DNA of 64,000 nucleotides from Artemisia argyi (taxonomy: Eukaryota > Streptophyta > Magnoliopsida > Asterales > Asteraceae). The notes under the pieces were generated by a model. That model did no database searches. It was not told the origin of the DNA and was given only the letters and a program-made list of their open reading frames with translations. The DNA lies in NCBI GenBank assembly GCA_030686995.1, contig CM060693.1, forward strand, positions 116,782,728 to 116,846,727, written 5' to 3'. The first letter of the stretch is position 1, and every line of letters starts with the position of its first letter. Below are positions 34,576 to 48,735 of the stretch, piece by piece. Made by a program: the position numbers and the translations under genes.

Positions 34576-35957
34576 TTACGCATTGCGGGCTTCCTTAGCA
34601 CCCAAATAGTATGCTCGACCCCGTGGTGGACTAACATTGTATCCACAGTTCGGGTTATTTTCTTCAAGCATTACGGCTAGAGTCGAGTTATCCAGTACTT
34701 GTCCCTGTGCCCCATTCAACCTAGGACAATTATTTCGGAAGTAGGTTGGGCTGTTGCACTCATAGCATGTCTTTTGGTTGTTTCCTATATTGCCCCCATT
34801 CATCGATGCTCTACACTTATTTCCAAAATGACCCAACTGTTTGCATTTTGTACACACTCGGCATGGCTCAGACTTCTGATGATGATAAGCACATTTAGTA
34901 CACTTAGGATGTGGACCCTTATACTTTTTCTGATCATAAACTGTTGCCACAAATCCTCTTGCTCTCTTATTATCAACCATTGTACCCTTTTGCTCGCCTG
35001 ATTCACCTGCTCCCTTCCTTTTATCACTAGTCTTCAAATTTCCATTCCTAACCATCTCATCTGTTAGGGTCCCTGCTCTTAATATTGCACTTTGAATTGT
35101 GGGAGGTTCGGTTGTTTTCACTATCCCACGAATCTCAGGAACAAGGCCATAAATGTACCTCTCAATCCTTTTGGATTCAGGGGTAACCAAATGAGGAACT
35201 AATTTAGCTAGTTCATAAAACCGATCTGTGTAGGTTGCATGACCAGCCCCTACCATAGAGTGATGCCAAAACTCGTCCTCTAGTTTTTGCATTTCATTAA
35301 CCGGGCAGTACTCTTCCTTCAGTAGTCCATTAAAGTCGTCCCATGTCATGCCTACAGCTGCTTCTCTACTCCTTGCTTGAATCTGCATGTTCCACCATGT
35401 CAATGCCTTTTCTAATAGCAAGCATGCAGAATATTTCACTCTCTGGTGGATTGCACAGTTACTGATATCGATCACTGACTCCATCTTCTCGACCCATCAT
35501 GTATATGCCAATGCACCTCCTTTACCATTAAACTCAATTGGATTGCATGACATAAATTCCTTATACGTACATCCAGTCCTATGGTGGTGGTGGTGGTTGT
35601 TGTTGTTGTTGTTGTTGTTATTATTACCATTCCTTCCTCCATCATTTGTAGCGTCATTTATGCTTCCGTGGTTTCCCGAATTGTTCATGTGATTGCCAAC
35701 TTGTGTGACTATGGTGGGAAGTAGGTTTTGTAGTTGTTGGGCAATAATGGTGGAGACATCTGGATTTCCACCATCATTACTAGGGTTACTAGTGTCGTGA
35801 GCATCTCCTCTACCTCCACGTCCACCAGTTCTTCCACTATCATTACTAGGGTTACTAGTGTTGTGAGCAGCTCCTCTACCTCCACGACCACCAGTTCTTC
35901 CACCTCTTGGTGTTGCACCACCTGGCTAGTGCTACGAGTTACTCTCTTTGGTGCCAT
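34576..35957 (-). pseudogene. Tekay-inner gag, frameshifted
   Basis: Gag-like structural protein. The likely start ATG is at 35957 (MAPKRVTRSTSQVV). A frameshift near 35905 moves to the frame that encodes two Arg-Gly-Gly rich repeats (RTGGRGGRG...NTSNPSND, 35770-35900). A TGA at 35497-35499 sits in what should be the R/W before VEKMESV (probably CGA to TGA). The retrotransposon Gag core follows (KALTWWNMQIQAR, TWDDFNGLLKEEYCP, YIYGLVPEIRG). Two knuckles lie at the end: CTKCKQLGHFGNKC is canonical CX2CX4HX4C, while CYECNSPTYFRNNC has Tyr for His. An Asn/His run (35582-35625) comes from GTT repeats. It ends at 34576, with no protease downstream. Confidence 0.88.
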
Positions 35958-36645
35958 GATATCTACAAGGAGGGACATTTTGTCGACGTCATATATGAGG
36001 TGATATTCCTAGACTACTTAGTCTTAAATCTTGTCAATTTGAGTCAATCGTTGATTAATGTAAGCATGGTCACATATGTGTACGTGAGTCGTGACGCATT
36101 TATAATTATGTTGGCCACCATAATTATAATTGCTTCCTTTCACACGTATACATATTACCAGGCACACATATCTCAACAATTGATACTACATAATTGGGTA
36201 GACTTTCTATCATCTGCTCTTAAGTTGTGAAAGGGTAATGTAGTGTACGTATCTAGAGAAGGTGATATGACGAAAAGGACTAGTCGCGCTTGTAGAAAGG
36301 TTTGAGTGTCGTACTAGGACATATGAACCACTTCTAGGTATTAGAATCATATAAAGTAAGTATAAGGCAAATCATCAAATCTCTACAGGAAACTAATAAC
36401 CTTTATTTAACTTAATCTTATGTCTTATCAAACAAGAACTGTCACAAGATTAAGTTAAATAAATAATTATTACTTAGCTCTAAATTTTTGATGACTTGAC
36501 TATTGTCTGGGGTTTCTCCTAAACAAACAATTAGCAATAAGCATATGCGCATGAAGTATGTGTAAGGCAAAATAAAGAGGAGAGTCTTAATGTTTATAGC
36601 AGTTATAGTCTAGGTAGTATATGCAACCTAGTTCTCTATAACCAA

Positions 36646-36658
36646 GGCTCTGGTACCA
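36646..36658 (-). other. Tekay-inner primer binding site
   Basis: In sense TGGTACCAGAGCC lies 3 nt (GAT) after the terminal hairpin. The outer element has the identical PBS, a variant of the initiator tRNA-Met type TGGTATCAGAGC. Confidence 0.8.
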
Positions 36659-36661
36659 ATC

Positions 36662-36714
36662 TGTAACACCCCCATTGACACAGTCTTCCGCTGTGATATT
36701 TTGAGGGTGTTACA
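36662..36714 (-). repeat. 53-bp inverted U5 hairpin serving as the 5' end of Tekay-inner
   Basis: On plus it reads TGTAACACCCCCATTGACAC...TTTTGAGGGTGTTACA. Both arms are near-perfect inverted repeats. The loop text (ACACAGTCTTCCGCTG) is that of this element's own U5 end, but it lies in the opposite orientation relative to the PBS: the plus strand here reads as the sense strand of the 3' LTR end. It is bounded outside by the CTTGC duplication. Confidence 0.85.
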
Positions 36715-37523
36715 CTTGCTATCTTACTTAAGGTGAGTTCATAGCCCCACTTTACATTACTTCAATGTTTTACAAACCCTTGGGGGGAATACATGCTATT
36801 TTTAACCGAGCACAATGTTTTTAAATTGTATGCTTGCCTGATTGTTTTATTATCACTAAGTACCAGCCTTGCTAAACCGAGATCCCTTATTATGAACCAT
36901 TTAATCACTAGCAATAGTGAGCGCAAATATTGTGAATAGGCCTATTGGGATTGACGAATCCCATTTGTATTGACTAAGTTCAAACAAATGCACTAATATT
37001 TGAGATTTAGGTATGTTAGCAAAGTACCTACCGGGATAAATCTGCCGATCGATATTGGTACACGTTAACGTTTTGGTGTCATAAGCTTAGTGTATAATAC
37101 ATTTTATGGGCGTATAATAACGTAGCCTGCCTGTTTTGTTTTCCAAACATTGGTGTGAGTCTATAGCTCACACTACCAACATATTGTGTTAAAACATTAA
37201 ACAAACTCTATGAATATCACTCAACCTTTGTGTTGACCTCTCAAGCATGTATTTCAGGTTCATGACGATCAAGGATGGCACGGAAGGGCACGAATACTCA
37301 AGAGGGCTATAAATTTTATTATCATTCAAAAACTCATTTAATGTAAATTGTAAACATGGAACCATTTGGGACCTCATTTTGTAATCTCTGATATTTATAT
37401 AATTTGAATGATAAATCTTTTAAAACGACTCAATTAGAGTTCGTTTTCTATTATTGTGACTATTGTGCCGTCGAGTAACACCCAGTTTGAATTCCGCTGC
37501 AACCATGAATTGGGGGTGTTACA
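36715..37523 (+). repeat. Tekay-outer 5' LTR, second part
   Basis: Resumes after CTTGC and is collinear with 43414-44222. It ends GGGGGTGTTACA directly before the PBS. The U5 hairpin is GTAACACCCA...TGGGGGTGTTAC with TTCCGCTGCAA in the loop. Confidence 0.9.
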
Positions 37524-37526
37524 GAT

Positions 37527-37539
37527 TGGTACCAGAGCC
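37527..37539 (+). other. Tekay-outer primer binding site
   Basis: TGGTACCAGAGCC lies 3 nt after the 5' LTR end. Confidence 0.85.
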
Positions 37540-37813
37540 ATGGTTATAGAGAAACGGGTCTAAGTGAGACCTAAACTATAACTACAATCACAAACAAAAA
37601 CATTTTAAAGCCTTCCGCTCTCCGTGTCTTCCATCCTCCAGACGATTATGGACTTAGTAAGCATGTTATGCTACACAAACATATTAGTATATTCATATAT
37701 ACCCATTTTTAGCATTTCCCCGTAGACATTTTTATGATACACACTTCTCATATTTTGAGCACTTCCCATAAACATTGAATTGTTCTAACATAGAAATTCT
37801 TTTCATAGAAATC

Positions 37814-38299
37814 ATGTGCGTACCCACTTCTCCCGATTATGTGCCCACTCTACCTAATAACTTCCAAGTCTTACCACCCTCACCCGAGTTTGGTTTTGAC
37901 TTCGTAAATGCCTTCGCTTCTGATGACGAAGAAGAACCCTTTGAACATTCAACCGATGAAGAAGAGGAGGAACAAATGCCAACTAATTTTGCGTTGAATA
38001 TTTCTAATTATTTTGAACAAAATTGGGTTGAGGCAGACTCCGAGGAGGATAGTGAGTATGAATATGTACTAGAGCCATTACCACCACCACTATCTCTTCC
38101 CTTTGATATCCCTACATGTGATGATTTGGATCACTCATTATGGATCGTACCTCGACCACCATTGATCCAACAAGAAAGTCAGCATGGAAACTACAGCTTC
38201 TCAAACTTCATTGACTCGTACCCCTATGACACACTAAACCAAGAAGTTGCTGATCAATCAGAGCTGCTCGGACCTTCTAACCGCCATAGACTAGTGTGA
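37814..38299 (+). CDS. Acidic ORF of unknown function in Tekay-outer
   Basis: A 161-residue open frame starts at ATG 37814 (MCVPTSPDYVPTLPN), about 290 bp after the 5' LTR, where gag normally begins. It has acidic clusters (DDEEEPFEHSTDEEEEE and EADSEEDSEYEYV), a Pro-rich patch (LEPLPPPLSLPF), Tyr/Asp-rich C-terminal text and no zinc knuckle. It shows no Gag core, membrane segment or signal peptide. It is the only unbroken ORF in this element. I do not recognise the family; the PTSPDYVP start recalls Pro/Ser-rich leaders in some Asteraceae gypsy polyproteins. Whether it is expressed is unknown. Confidence 0.55.
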   Translation: MCVPTSPDYVPTLPNNFQVLPPSPEFGFDFVNAFASDDEEEPFEHSTDEEEEEQMPTNFALNISNYFEQNWVEADSEEDSEYEYVLEPLPPPLSLPFDIPTCDDLDHSLWIVPRPPLIQQESQHGNYSFSNFIDSYPYDTLNQEVADQSELLGPSNRHRLV

Positions 38300-39095
38300 C
38301 GATACTAGTTATCTTTTGTACTACTATACTGATTAGACTCAGTTAGTAAATGTTATGAAATCCATGTAATAACTAGCGATAGTAAAAATGTTGTAATTAC
38401 TAAACTGAAAGTATCAGTTAGTTAATTTTGAAGAAGCTTGTAATAAGTTTCGATTTTGTAAATCAACCAACGTTGTATGAATAAAACTCTTGTTTTATAC
38501 TATCATGTGTTATGCCTTTAAATCTTCAAACATAATTATTCTATCATTTCCCATAAAAAATCATGCTTATTTCACAACCCTTAATCCCACAAGCTCACTT
38601 TCTGATCTTGATGCACTTTTAAAGCTCAAATCATCCTTAGTTACACCACAAGCACTCTCACCAGCTTTACAAAATTGAATACCATCTAAAACTTTTAAGA
38701 AACACAATACTACGTAACTAAACCGAACATCACATTATCGGTCCTAAATTATACATAGCCTGATCACCTATGTCTAATTCAGGAGGGATCATGTTATGCT
38801 GGAAGCAGTCACCTGTATGTTTTCTTAGAAACGAACTTCTCACTTATAATCTTAAGACAAATTTCGTGTGAAATTCATGAAGTATTCATCCGATAGAGTA
38901 CGACAATTAATCACTCTTACTCTACCTTTCATACATAAAAGTAAACCTCATCCTACGCCATACCCTGAGCTGTAAAGAACGGGTTAAACCACTACAAGTC
39001 CGAGCCTTAGTTTTAACCATAAATTCAAACTTTCCTGCTCAAATCCTTCACATTCAAGCTGAGGCGGTGAAACAAGAAGATATCCAAAAGGAAAA
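38300..39095 (+). other. Noncoding internal sequence of Tekay-outer
   Basis: AT-rich sequence with no clear protein similarity until about 39064, where short broken text begins to match the region before integrase. This is the deletion or degeneration zone replacing gag-protease-RT. Confidence 0.5.
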
Positions 39096-40474
39096 GTGGG
39101 ATGGCATGATACAGAAAAAAAATTCGAAACCCGTTCAGATGGAACTCAATGCTTCCAAGGTCGAAGTTGGTTACCACTTTATGGTGGCCTACGAGACTTG
39201 ATCATGCATGAACCTCACAAGTCCAAATACTCCATACATCCAATATCTGATAAGATGTATCATGATCTTAAACTACTCTATTGGTGGCCAAACATGAAAG
39301 CCGATATTGCAACATACGTTAGCAAATGTCTTACATGCTCCAATGTAAAAGCCGAACATCAAAAACCATCCGATCCATTGCAACAACCAGAGATTCCTAT
39401 GTGGAAATGGGAAAGAGTTACTATGGACTTCATTACCAAGCTCCCAAAGACATCAAGCGGTTATGACTCCATCTGGGTCATAGTTGATCATCTCACAAAA
39501 TCCGCACACTTTATACCAATTAAAGAGACTTACAAAATGGAACAACTTACTCGACTGTACGTCAAAGAAATAGTCTCAAGACATGGTACACCGATATCCA
39601 TCATATCGGACCGAGATGGTAGATTTACTTCCAATTTCTGGCAGTCACTCCAGGACGCCTTTGGAACAAATCTAGACATGAGTACATCGTATCATCCTCA
39701 GACCGATGGTCAGAGTGAATGAAACATTCAAACACTTGAAGACATGCGTCGAGCTTGTATAATAGACTTTGGAAAAGGATGGGATACTCATCTACCATTA
39801 GTCGAATTTTCCTACAGCTATCATACAAGTATTAAAGCAGCTCCATTTGAAGCAATTTGCGGTCGAAAGTATTGTTCACCTGCTTGTTGAGCTGAAGTGG
39901 GAGAAGTTCAACTCACTGGTCCAGAACTCATCCGTGAAACAACGGATAAGATTGTACAAATCAGAAGTCGACTACAAGCCGCAAGAGATTGACAGAAAAG
40001 TTATGCCGACACACGACGCAGACCCCTAGAATTCCAAGTCGGAGACAGGGTTATGCTAAAGGTATCGCCTTGGAAAGGCTTGATACGATTCGGTAAACGA
40101 GGAAAACTAAACCCAAGATACATCGGACCATTCAAAATCCTAGCCAGGGTTGGCCCTGTGGCGTATAGACTTGAGCTTCCATCAGAACTCAGTAGTGTAC
40201 ACCCCACTTTCCATGTATCTAACCTAAAGAAATGCTTGTCAGATGAATCACTCGTGATTCCACTCGATGAAATTCAACTCAATGACGATCTTCAATTTAT
40301 CGAGGAACCCATAGAAATCATGGACCGAGAGGTCAAATAACTCAAGCAAATTCGTATTCCAATTGTCAAAGTTCGTTGGAACTCACGACATGGTCCTGAA
40401 TGCACATGGAAACGAGAGGACCAGATACGTAAGAAATACCCACATCTTTTTAGCAACAAAGTTTCTACTCCCAA
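39096..40474 (+). pseudogene. Tekay-outer integrase and chromodomain, broken
   Basis: The integrase core is open from 39096 to 39722. It has the zinc-finger tail ([20 protein letters not shown]) and the full catalytic triad D111 (MDFITKLP), D172 (ISDRDGRF) and E208 (TDGQSE) with D-35-E spacing. TGA (39720-39722) follows E208 immediately, where relatives have Arg. Sequence to 40050 matches the integrase C-terminus in shifted frames. From 40053 the GPY/F-type text (YIGPFKILARVGPVAYRLELP) and, past a TAA at 40338-40340, the chromodomain (IVKVRWNSRHGPECTWKRED) are readable. Chromodomains target integration to marked chromatin. This copy is inactive. Confidence 0.9.
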
Positions 40475-40518
40475 CGCAAATTGATCTCCAGGACGGAGCT
40501 CTCATATGGGGTGAAGAC

Positions 40519-44222
<3,704 letters not shown>

Positions 44223-46239
44223 AACGCCAACACTCCTCGCCATGACTCATAGCGATTCGTGGCTTGACCCTATAACAACCCATTAACTTCCCTTTAGGTT
44301 AGAAATGCCTTACTAACTTAACTTAGGCCCTCACTAAGCACAATAGGATTAGAAATGCCTTACTAACTTAACTTAGGCCCTCACTAACCACAATTTAGGA
44401 TTAGAAATGCTTATAGGATTTTCCCAAGCTAAATTTTTGCTTTATTATATCCTTATGACCTAACTAACCTCTAGACAAGCTCACGTATCCACCTATGCCA
44501 ACCACTACCATTTTTACTTCATGTAAACATCCCGGTATGTCAAGTCAAGGTTACAAACACATTTTCACAAAGTAAACTATCACTCTAATACACCATACTT
44601 GCTAGAAAACCCTAAATGCACCTATGTGTTCCCGGTTAACTTTAAAACCCTAATTGCTTATCTGAACTAACTTGAAAGTGTTTAAGACTTAGGTATGACT
44701 TACATTAGTTACTTTAGGATATACTAGGCCCCCTAGATCATAGTACAACTCCCTAGAACTTAGGTACAAGTCATATAAGCACAAAACCCTAACTAGGTCA
44801 TAACTTCCCGAAACTAGGTCTAAACTATCCCAAATCTTTACCATAAGTTATCACTACTTAGTATAAGCAACATAGGAAATTATATTAGTTACTAAACACC
44901 ATTAGGACCCTGAATAAAACACTAAACCCTAGGCAAAACCTTAAACTCTCATAAAACAAAACTAGGTTAAAATTTGACCTAAACACCTAAACTAAGATAC
45001 TTAAGCACCTTAAAACACCCAAGAAACCACCCTAGAACCTCCCTAATAGTAAGTTAGCACCCTAGCACCTCTAACCACCCAAGCAAGTAGGTGGATCACC
45101 TACTTGTCACCTCCTTCCTCCAAACCGCCTCCCTCGGCTTCCCCCTCACCACAACCGGCCTACCTCAGCCCCCTAGCTACTCCATAGCCTCTCCTCATCA
45201 CCTCCTAGACCTAGCACAATACCCCATAGCCTTGTTTACTCCACCTCCCCCTCCTCAACACCTAGCAGCACCATGCGTGCTCGCTACTCCTTACGCACCT
45301 ATAAATACCCCTCCCCTTCCCTCCATTTTATTCCACACCTCTTCTCCTCTTTACCTCACATACATTCTGTAGTATTAGACCCATAGAAGTCAAGTAGCAA
45401 GGCCTTGGTAGTTCGAGTTGTGGTTTGAGCCGAGAGAAGCCCTAGAAACCCTAGTTGCCTCGTTACACCGTATACGACCTAGGTAAGCCTTAAATTTTGA
45501 TCTAGTAACCTTAGAATAGACCTAGGACCCTTAGAACATGCATTAGAGCCCTTAGGATAGCCTTGATCACTTAGTTTTAGCAATTTTCATTTCAAAACCC
45601 AAGATTTAAAAAATTATGTGTTTATGTGCTAAATTGCTCTATTACATGCTATAATCTGAATTAGGTGACTTATTTGAACATATACTAGCTAAACATAATC
45701 TTAGAAACTTAGTTGCTATGTTAAAATATAATTTACATGCATTTAGGACTATCATTGCAAAACTTTACATGCATAGGAGTATATATCATAAATCCCTAAA
45801 ACTATAAAGTCTAGGGCCTGTTTTTGACATTTCCTAGATGTTACTAGTGTAAGGACTCATTTTGCAAAGTTTTGAAACCTTAGGATAGAAATTAAAATGA
45901 ATTATAAACTAAAAAGGACTAGTTATGCAAATATTATAAAGTTAAGGGTAAAAAGGGTAAATAATGAAAGTTAGTATTATTTAAGGACTATTTTTGTCAT
46001 TATGCTAATATACTCTTTCGGGTATTACAATTAGATATGTCATCCTTTAACAATCCTATCATCGTGTTGGATACCGATGATACGGATACTTCATCCAATA
46101 GTTATGAGTATGCTTCGGCTACTCCTACTCACTCATCTTATTGTTCTAATTCTCGGGAAGAATTAGTCCAGAACATCTTAACTAACTTAGGTTTAGAACT
46201 GTTAAGATCGTTTAAGTCCTATCTAGGATATAGTAACAA
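44223..46239 (+). other. Unclassified repeat-like region with a possible promoter
   Basis: Starts with the AACGC target copy. It holds a 50-bp tandem duplication (about 44299-44400, phrase AGAAATGCCTTACTAACTTA twice), Pro-codon-rich C-rich sequence (45070-45290) and TATAAATA at 45300-45307. The transcript-like sequence that follows has CCCTAG repeats and a possible splice donor at 45480. It ends in GGGTATTACA (46020-46029) before a short ORF. It may be an old LTR plus leader. Copia-2 cuts it at 46240. Confidence 0.45.
46037..46239 (+). CDS. Truncated Ser/Asp-rich ORF of unknown function
   Basis: ATG 46037 opens MSSFNNPIIVLDTDDTDTSS, followed by Ser/Tyr-rich text and SREELVQNILTNLGLEL. After 67 codons the frame runs into the Copia-2 LTR at 46240, which supplies two codons and the stop. 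The original protein was therefore longer. The MSS...II-D-T/S-rich start resembles the ORF at 49182. Function unknown; possibly the 5' end of an old retroelement ORF. Confidence 0.4.
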
Positions 46240-46565
46240 TGATTAAACACAGCGGAGTAGGATCATAAGAATCAAAGTTATCTCAAGGTTTTCTTTATTA
46301 TAAATATAAAATAAACTAATACAACAACTACTACTACTACTAACGCTCTATGCGTTTTCTAGACTCTCATTGGAGAGACTAGATATGAAAGGATACTAAT
46401 AACCAATGCCCTACCCCTCTTTATGTAATAGAGAGGCTAGGGTTTACATAAAAACATAGCTTACTAATCAAGCTAGCTAACTATTTTATAATTAGGTCCT
46501 CATTGTTTCTTCTTTCTTCATTCTTCTCGTGGGTTTTGTAATTATCAAATCTGTAATTCCCAACA
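46240..46565 (-). repeat. Copia-2 3' LTR
   Basis: TG...CA ends on the sense strand. Preceded in sense by ATATCAAATAGGGGAAGAT, a typical copia PPT. A CTA/CTACTACTACTA microsatellite lies at 46327-46341. Confidence 0.75.
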
Positions 46566-46696
46566 ATCTTCCCCTATTTGATATTAAAAAACAATCTGCA
46601 TGAAGAAACAATGACATCACAAATAATAAGCTAAGCTGCACAGCATAACTATTCTTCCCCTTTTTGTAATCGTCTAATAGGGTATTGTGCAACTCC

Positions 46697-48735
46697 TTAA
46701 ACGCTTCCCCTTAAGTGATGCATGTAGAAATCAATTAAACACTTCCCCATAAGTGAGTCATCTTTAGCTTGTAATTCCTTTACCAATTCTGTACTTTTCT
46801 TATCATCTTCCCATTCTTTCAAAAGTCTTTCTTGCTCAGGTCTTTCTTCTTTTGAGATAAGATCATCATCACACACTCTAGTAATGTCAGCAGAATCATC
46901 ATGAGGAATGACTAACTCCTCCAGAGGATCAGCAGGTAAATCTTGAACATCTAAATCAATTAGAGTATCAGCAGATCCTGTAGTATGGGGAGTTGCAGTT
47001 ATGTCTTCATGCGAAACTTGTTCAGGAACAGATGGATCAATGCTAGGTGAATCCATATACTCTTTACCAGCAACAAAGAATGAATCCACTGATGTGTGAA
47101 CCCCATCAGTAGCCTTCTCAACAACAACATCATGATTGGTTCATTATCCTGAAGAGTATCACCAGCATCTGTCATTGGAATCTCATCAACATTTGACACC
47201 TTAGAAGATTTAGTAGACTTCTTTGCCAAATAATGTCTTCTATTTCTTCTGCTGAACTGAATGGGCTTCTTTTGTTTTGAAGATTCAGCAACTGTTGGAG
47301 AAGAAGCATGAGTCTGTTGAGCAACTTCAGCCAAGATCTCAAGTGAATCCAAATTCCTATCCTCATTTACTTCATCAGCATCAATCACACCCTTTCTTTT
47401 CTTTTTCTGACCAAGTTGAGTTTCTAACTCCCGAACCGTCTTTTTCAACAACTCAATCTCACCACGAAGTGAGGATTTGGTATCTGCAAGCTCCCTTTGA
47501 AGATTATCAGTCTTTTTAACATACTTGCAAAGCAAATCATATACAGAGGTGAGAGTAATAGGGTCCTCAGCTCCACCCGCAGATTGATCAGTGGTAATGG
47601 GAACTTCGTTGGACCTTTCAAGAGAAACATACATGTGTACAATAGTGGGAGAGACTTCTTCAATTGGCTCTCTTACAGGACTAGGTGTGGGTAGTCTATT
47701 AATCTCAGGTTCAAGAGCTGTAGGTACTTGGGTACCAAGAGACTGAATTGTCTCCTGAACCTCAGGAACAAGCTCATTAGGAGCAACATGAGTAGGTGAT
47801 GGAAAAGGACTAGGTGACAGAGGTAGAGGGGAAGGTGGAGGCTGGTCAGAAGAAACATGTAATGCTTCAGCAGTTGTAGAGGGCTCTCCATCATTTACCA
47901 ATGATGGATTACCATCAGCAGCAACACCAGAAGATGATGGATTACCATCAGCAGTAGCATTTTGAGAGGGTATATCACCAGTAGCATCACCCTCACCTGC
48001 ATCATCATTACCATTTGACAACATAGCAGCTAACAGAGGGTGATGTACCCCATCATAGTTTGTTTTCATAGAAGCAAATAATTTAGAACTAAGACCCTTA
48101 ATGGGGATATGGAATTTGTCTTGTGTGGTTATGTCTAAAATTATTTGAAGAAACCTAGGGTACATCAAAAACTTATGTTTTTTCTTCTCAATGTTTTCTA
48201 ACATATTATCAAAAATAAATTTAGAAAAATTATAAGTTAAACCCTTGGAAAGACATACAATACCACAACCCAATTGGGTAGAGAATTGATCCCATCCACC
48301 AGACTTGTTGCTGATACATTAGAGCAGTGTGTGCACCAGAAACCTCCACTTGGGACAAAACTTATTCTTAAGCCACTTAGTTGTGTCAGTCCTCTGATAA
48401 CCAGCTTCCCTCAACCCAGCAAGTATCACTTCAGTGTTGGAGTGAAAATCACCATTCTCATCATCCAAATGAAGCTTTGTCCTTATCAATGATTCAGTCA
48501 CCACATTGTCGGATCCATCAATAGTAGCTACAATCTCTGTGTCAGACCTTTTTGTAGCAGATGCCCAAAATTGTTACACCAACGATTCATATATCACATT
48601 TGGAGAATGTGTTAGAGCATAATGAATCTTGAAACGTTACAAAAACTCCACCATAGGATCATACAGTTCATGATCTTTTGTCTTACTCAGAAAGGCAACC
48701 TTGTTATGATCTTGCTTAAATTGAAGTGGTGCCAT
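46697..48735 (-). pseudogene. Copia-2 3' accessory ORF, broken
   Basis: The frame opens at ATG 48735 (MAPLQFKQDHNKVAFL). It is interrupted by three TAA stops (48637-48639, 48574-48576 and 48319-48321), each at a position where Gln reads naturally. It continues through GCGIVCLSKGLTYNFSKFIF and KKHKFLMYPRFLQ to a Pro/Ser-rich middle and a coiled coil (LQRELADTKSSLRGEIELLKK... region 47440-47530). A frameshift near 47120 moves it to the frame ending at 46697 (DSFFVAGKEYMDSPS...). I recall long ORFs of this kind downstream of RNase H in Asteraceae copia elements, sometimes auto-annotated as synaptobrevin/longin-like. The function is not known to me. Confidence 0.75.

Larger units (their letters stand above)
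30909..36714 (-). mobile_element. Tekay-inner: gag-only relative nested in the 5' LTR of Tekay-outer
   Basis: Flanked by perfect 5-bp duplications CTTGC (30904-30908 and 36715-36719). The sense strand is minus. At its 5' end there is only a 53-bp inverted terminal hairpin (36662-36714) instead of an LTR. Then come the PBS (36646-36658), a leader, a broken gag with zinc knuckles (35957-34576), a PPT (TTAAGGGGTAGAGAC) and a full 3' LTR (34453-30909). Protease, RT, RNase H and integrase are absent. Gag is followed directly by the PPT, as in non-autonomous TR-GAG type elements. Confidence 0.88.
46240..48735 (-). mobile_element. Copia-2: 3' end of a second Ty1/copia element
   Basis: In sense: accessory ORF (48735-46697), PPT (AGGGGAAGAT) and a 326-bp 3' LTR (46565-46240; TGTTGGGAATTAC...TTTAATCA). 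The five bases outside the LTR are AACAA. Everything upstream (gag, pol, 5' LTR) is missing. Confidence 0.75.

Noticed and set aside
35387..35692. Plus-strand ORF with Trp/Leu runs
   Set aside because: Antisense of the Asn/His-coding triplet repeat in Tekay-inner gag.
45091..45372. 93-residue Pro/Leu-rich ORF
   Set aside because: C-rich sequence just before and across a TATA box; no domain, and it lies in probable promoter or LTR sequence.
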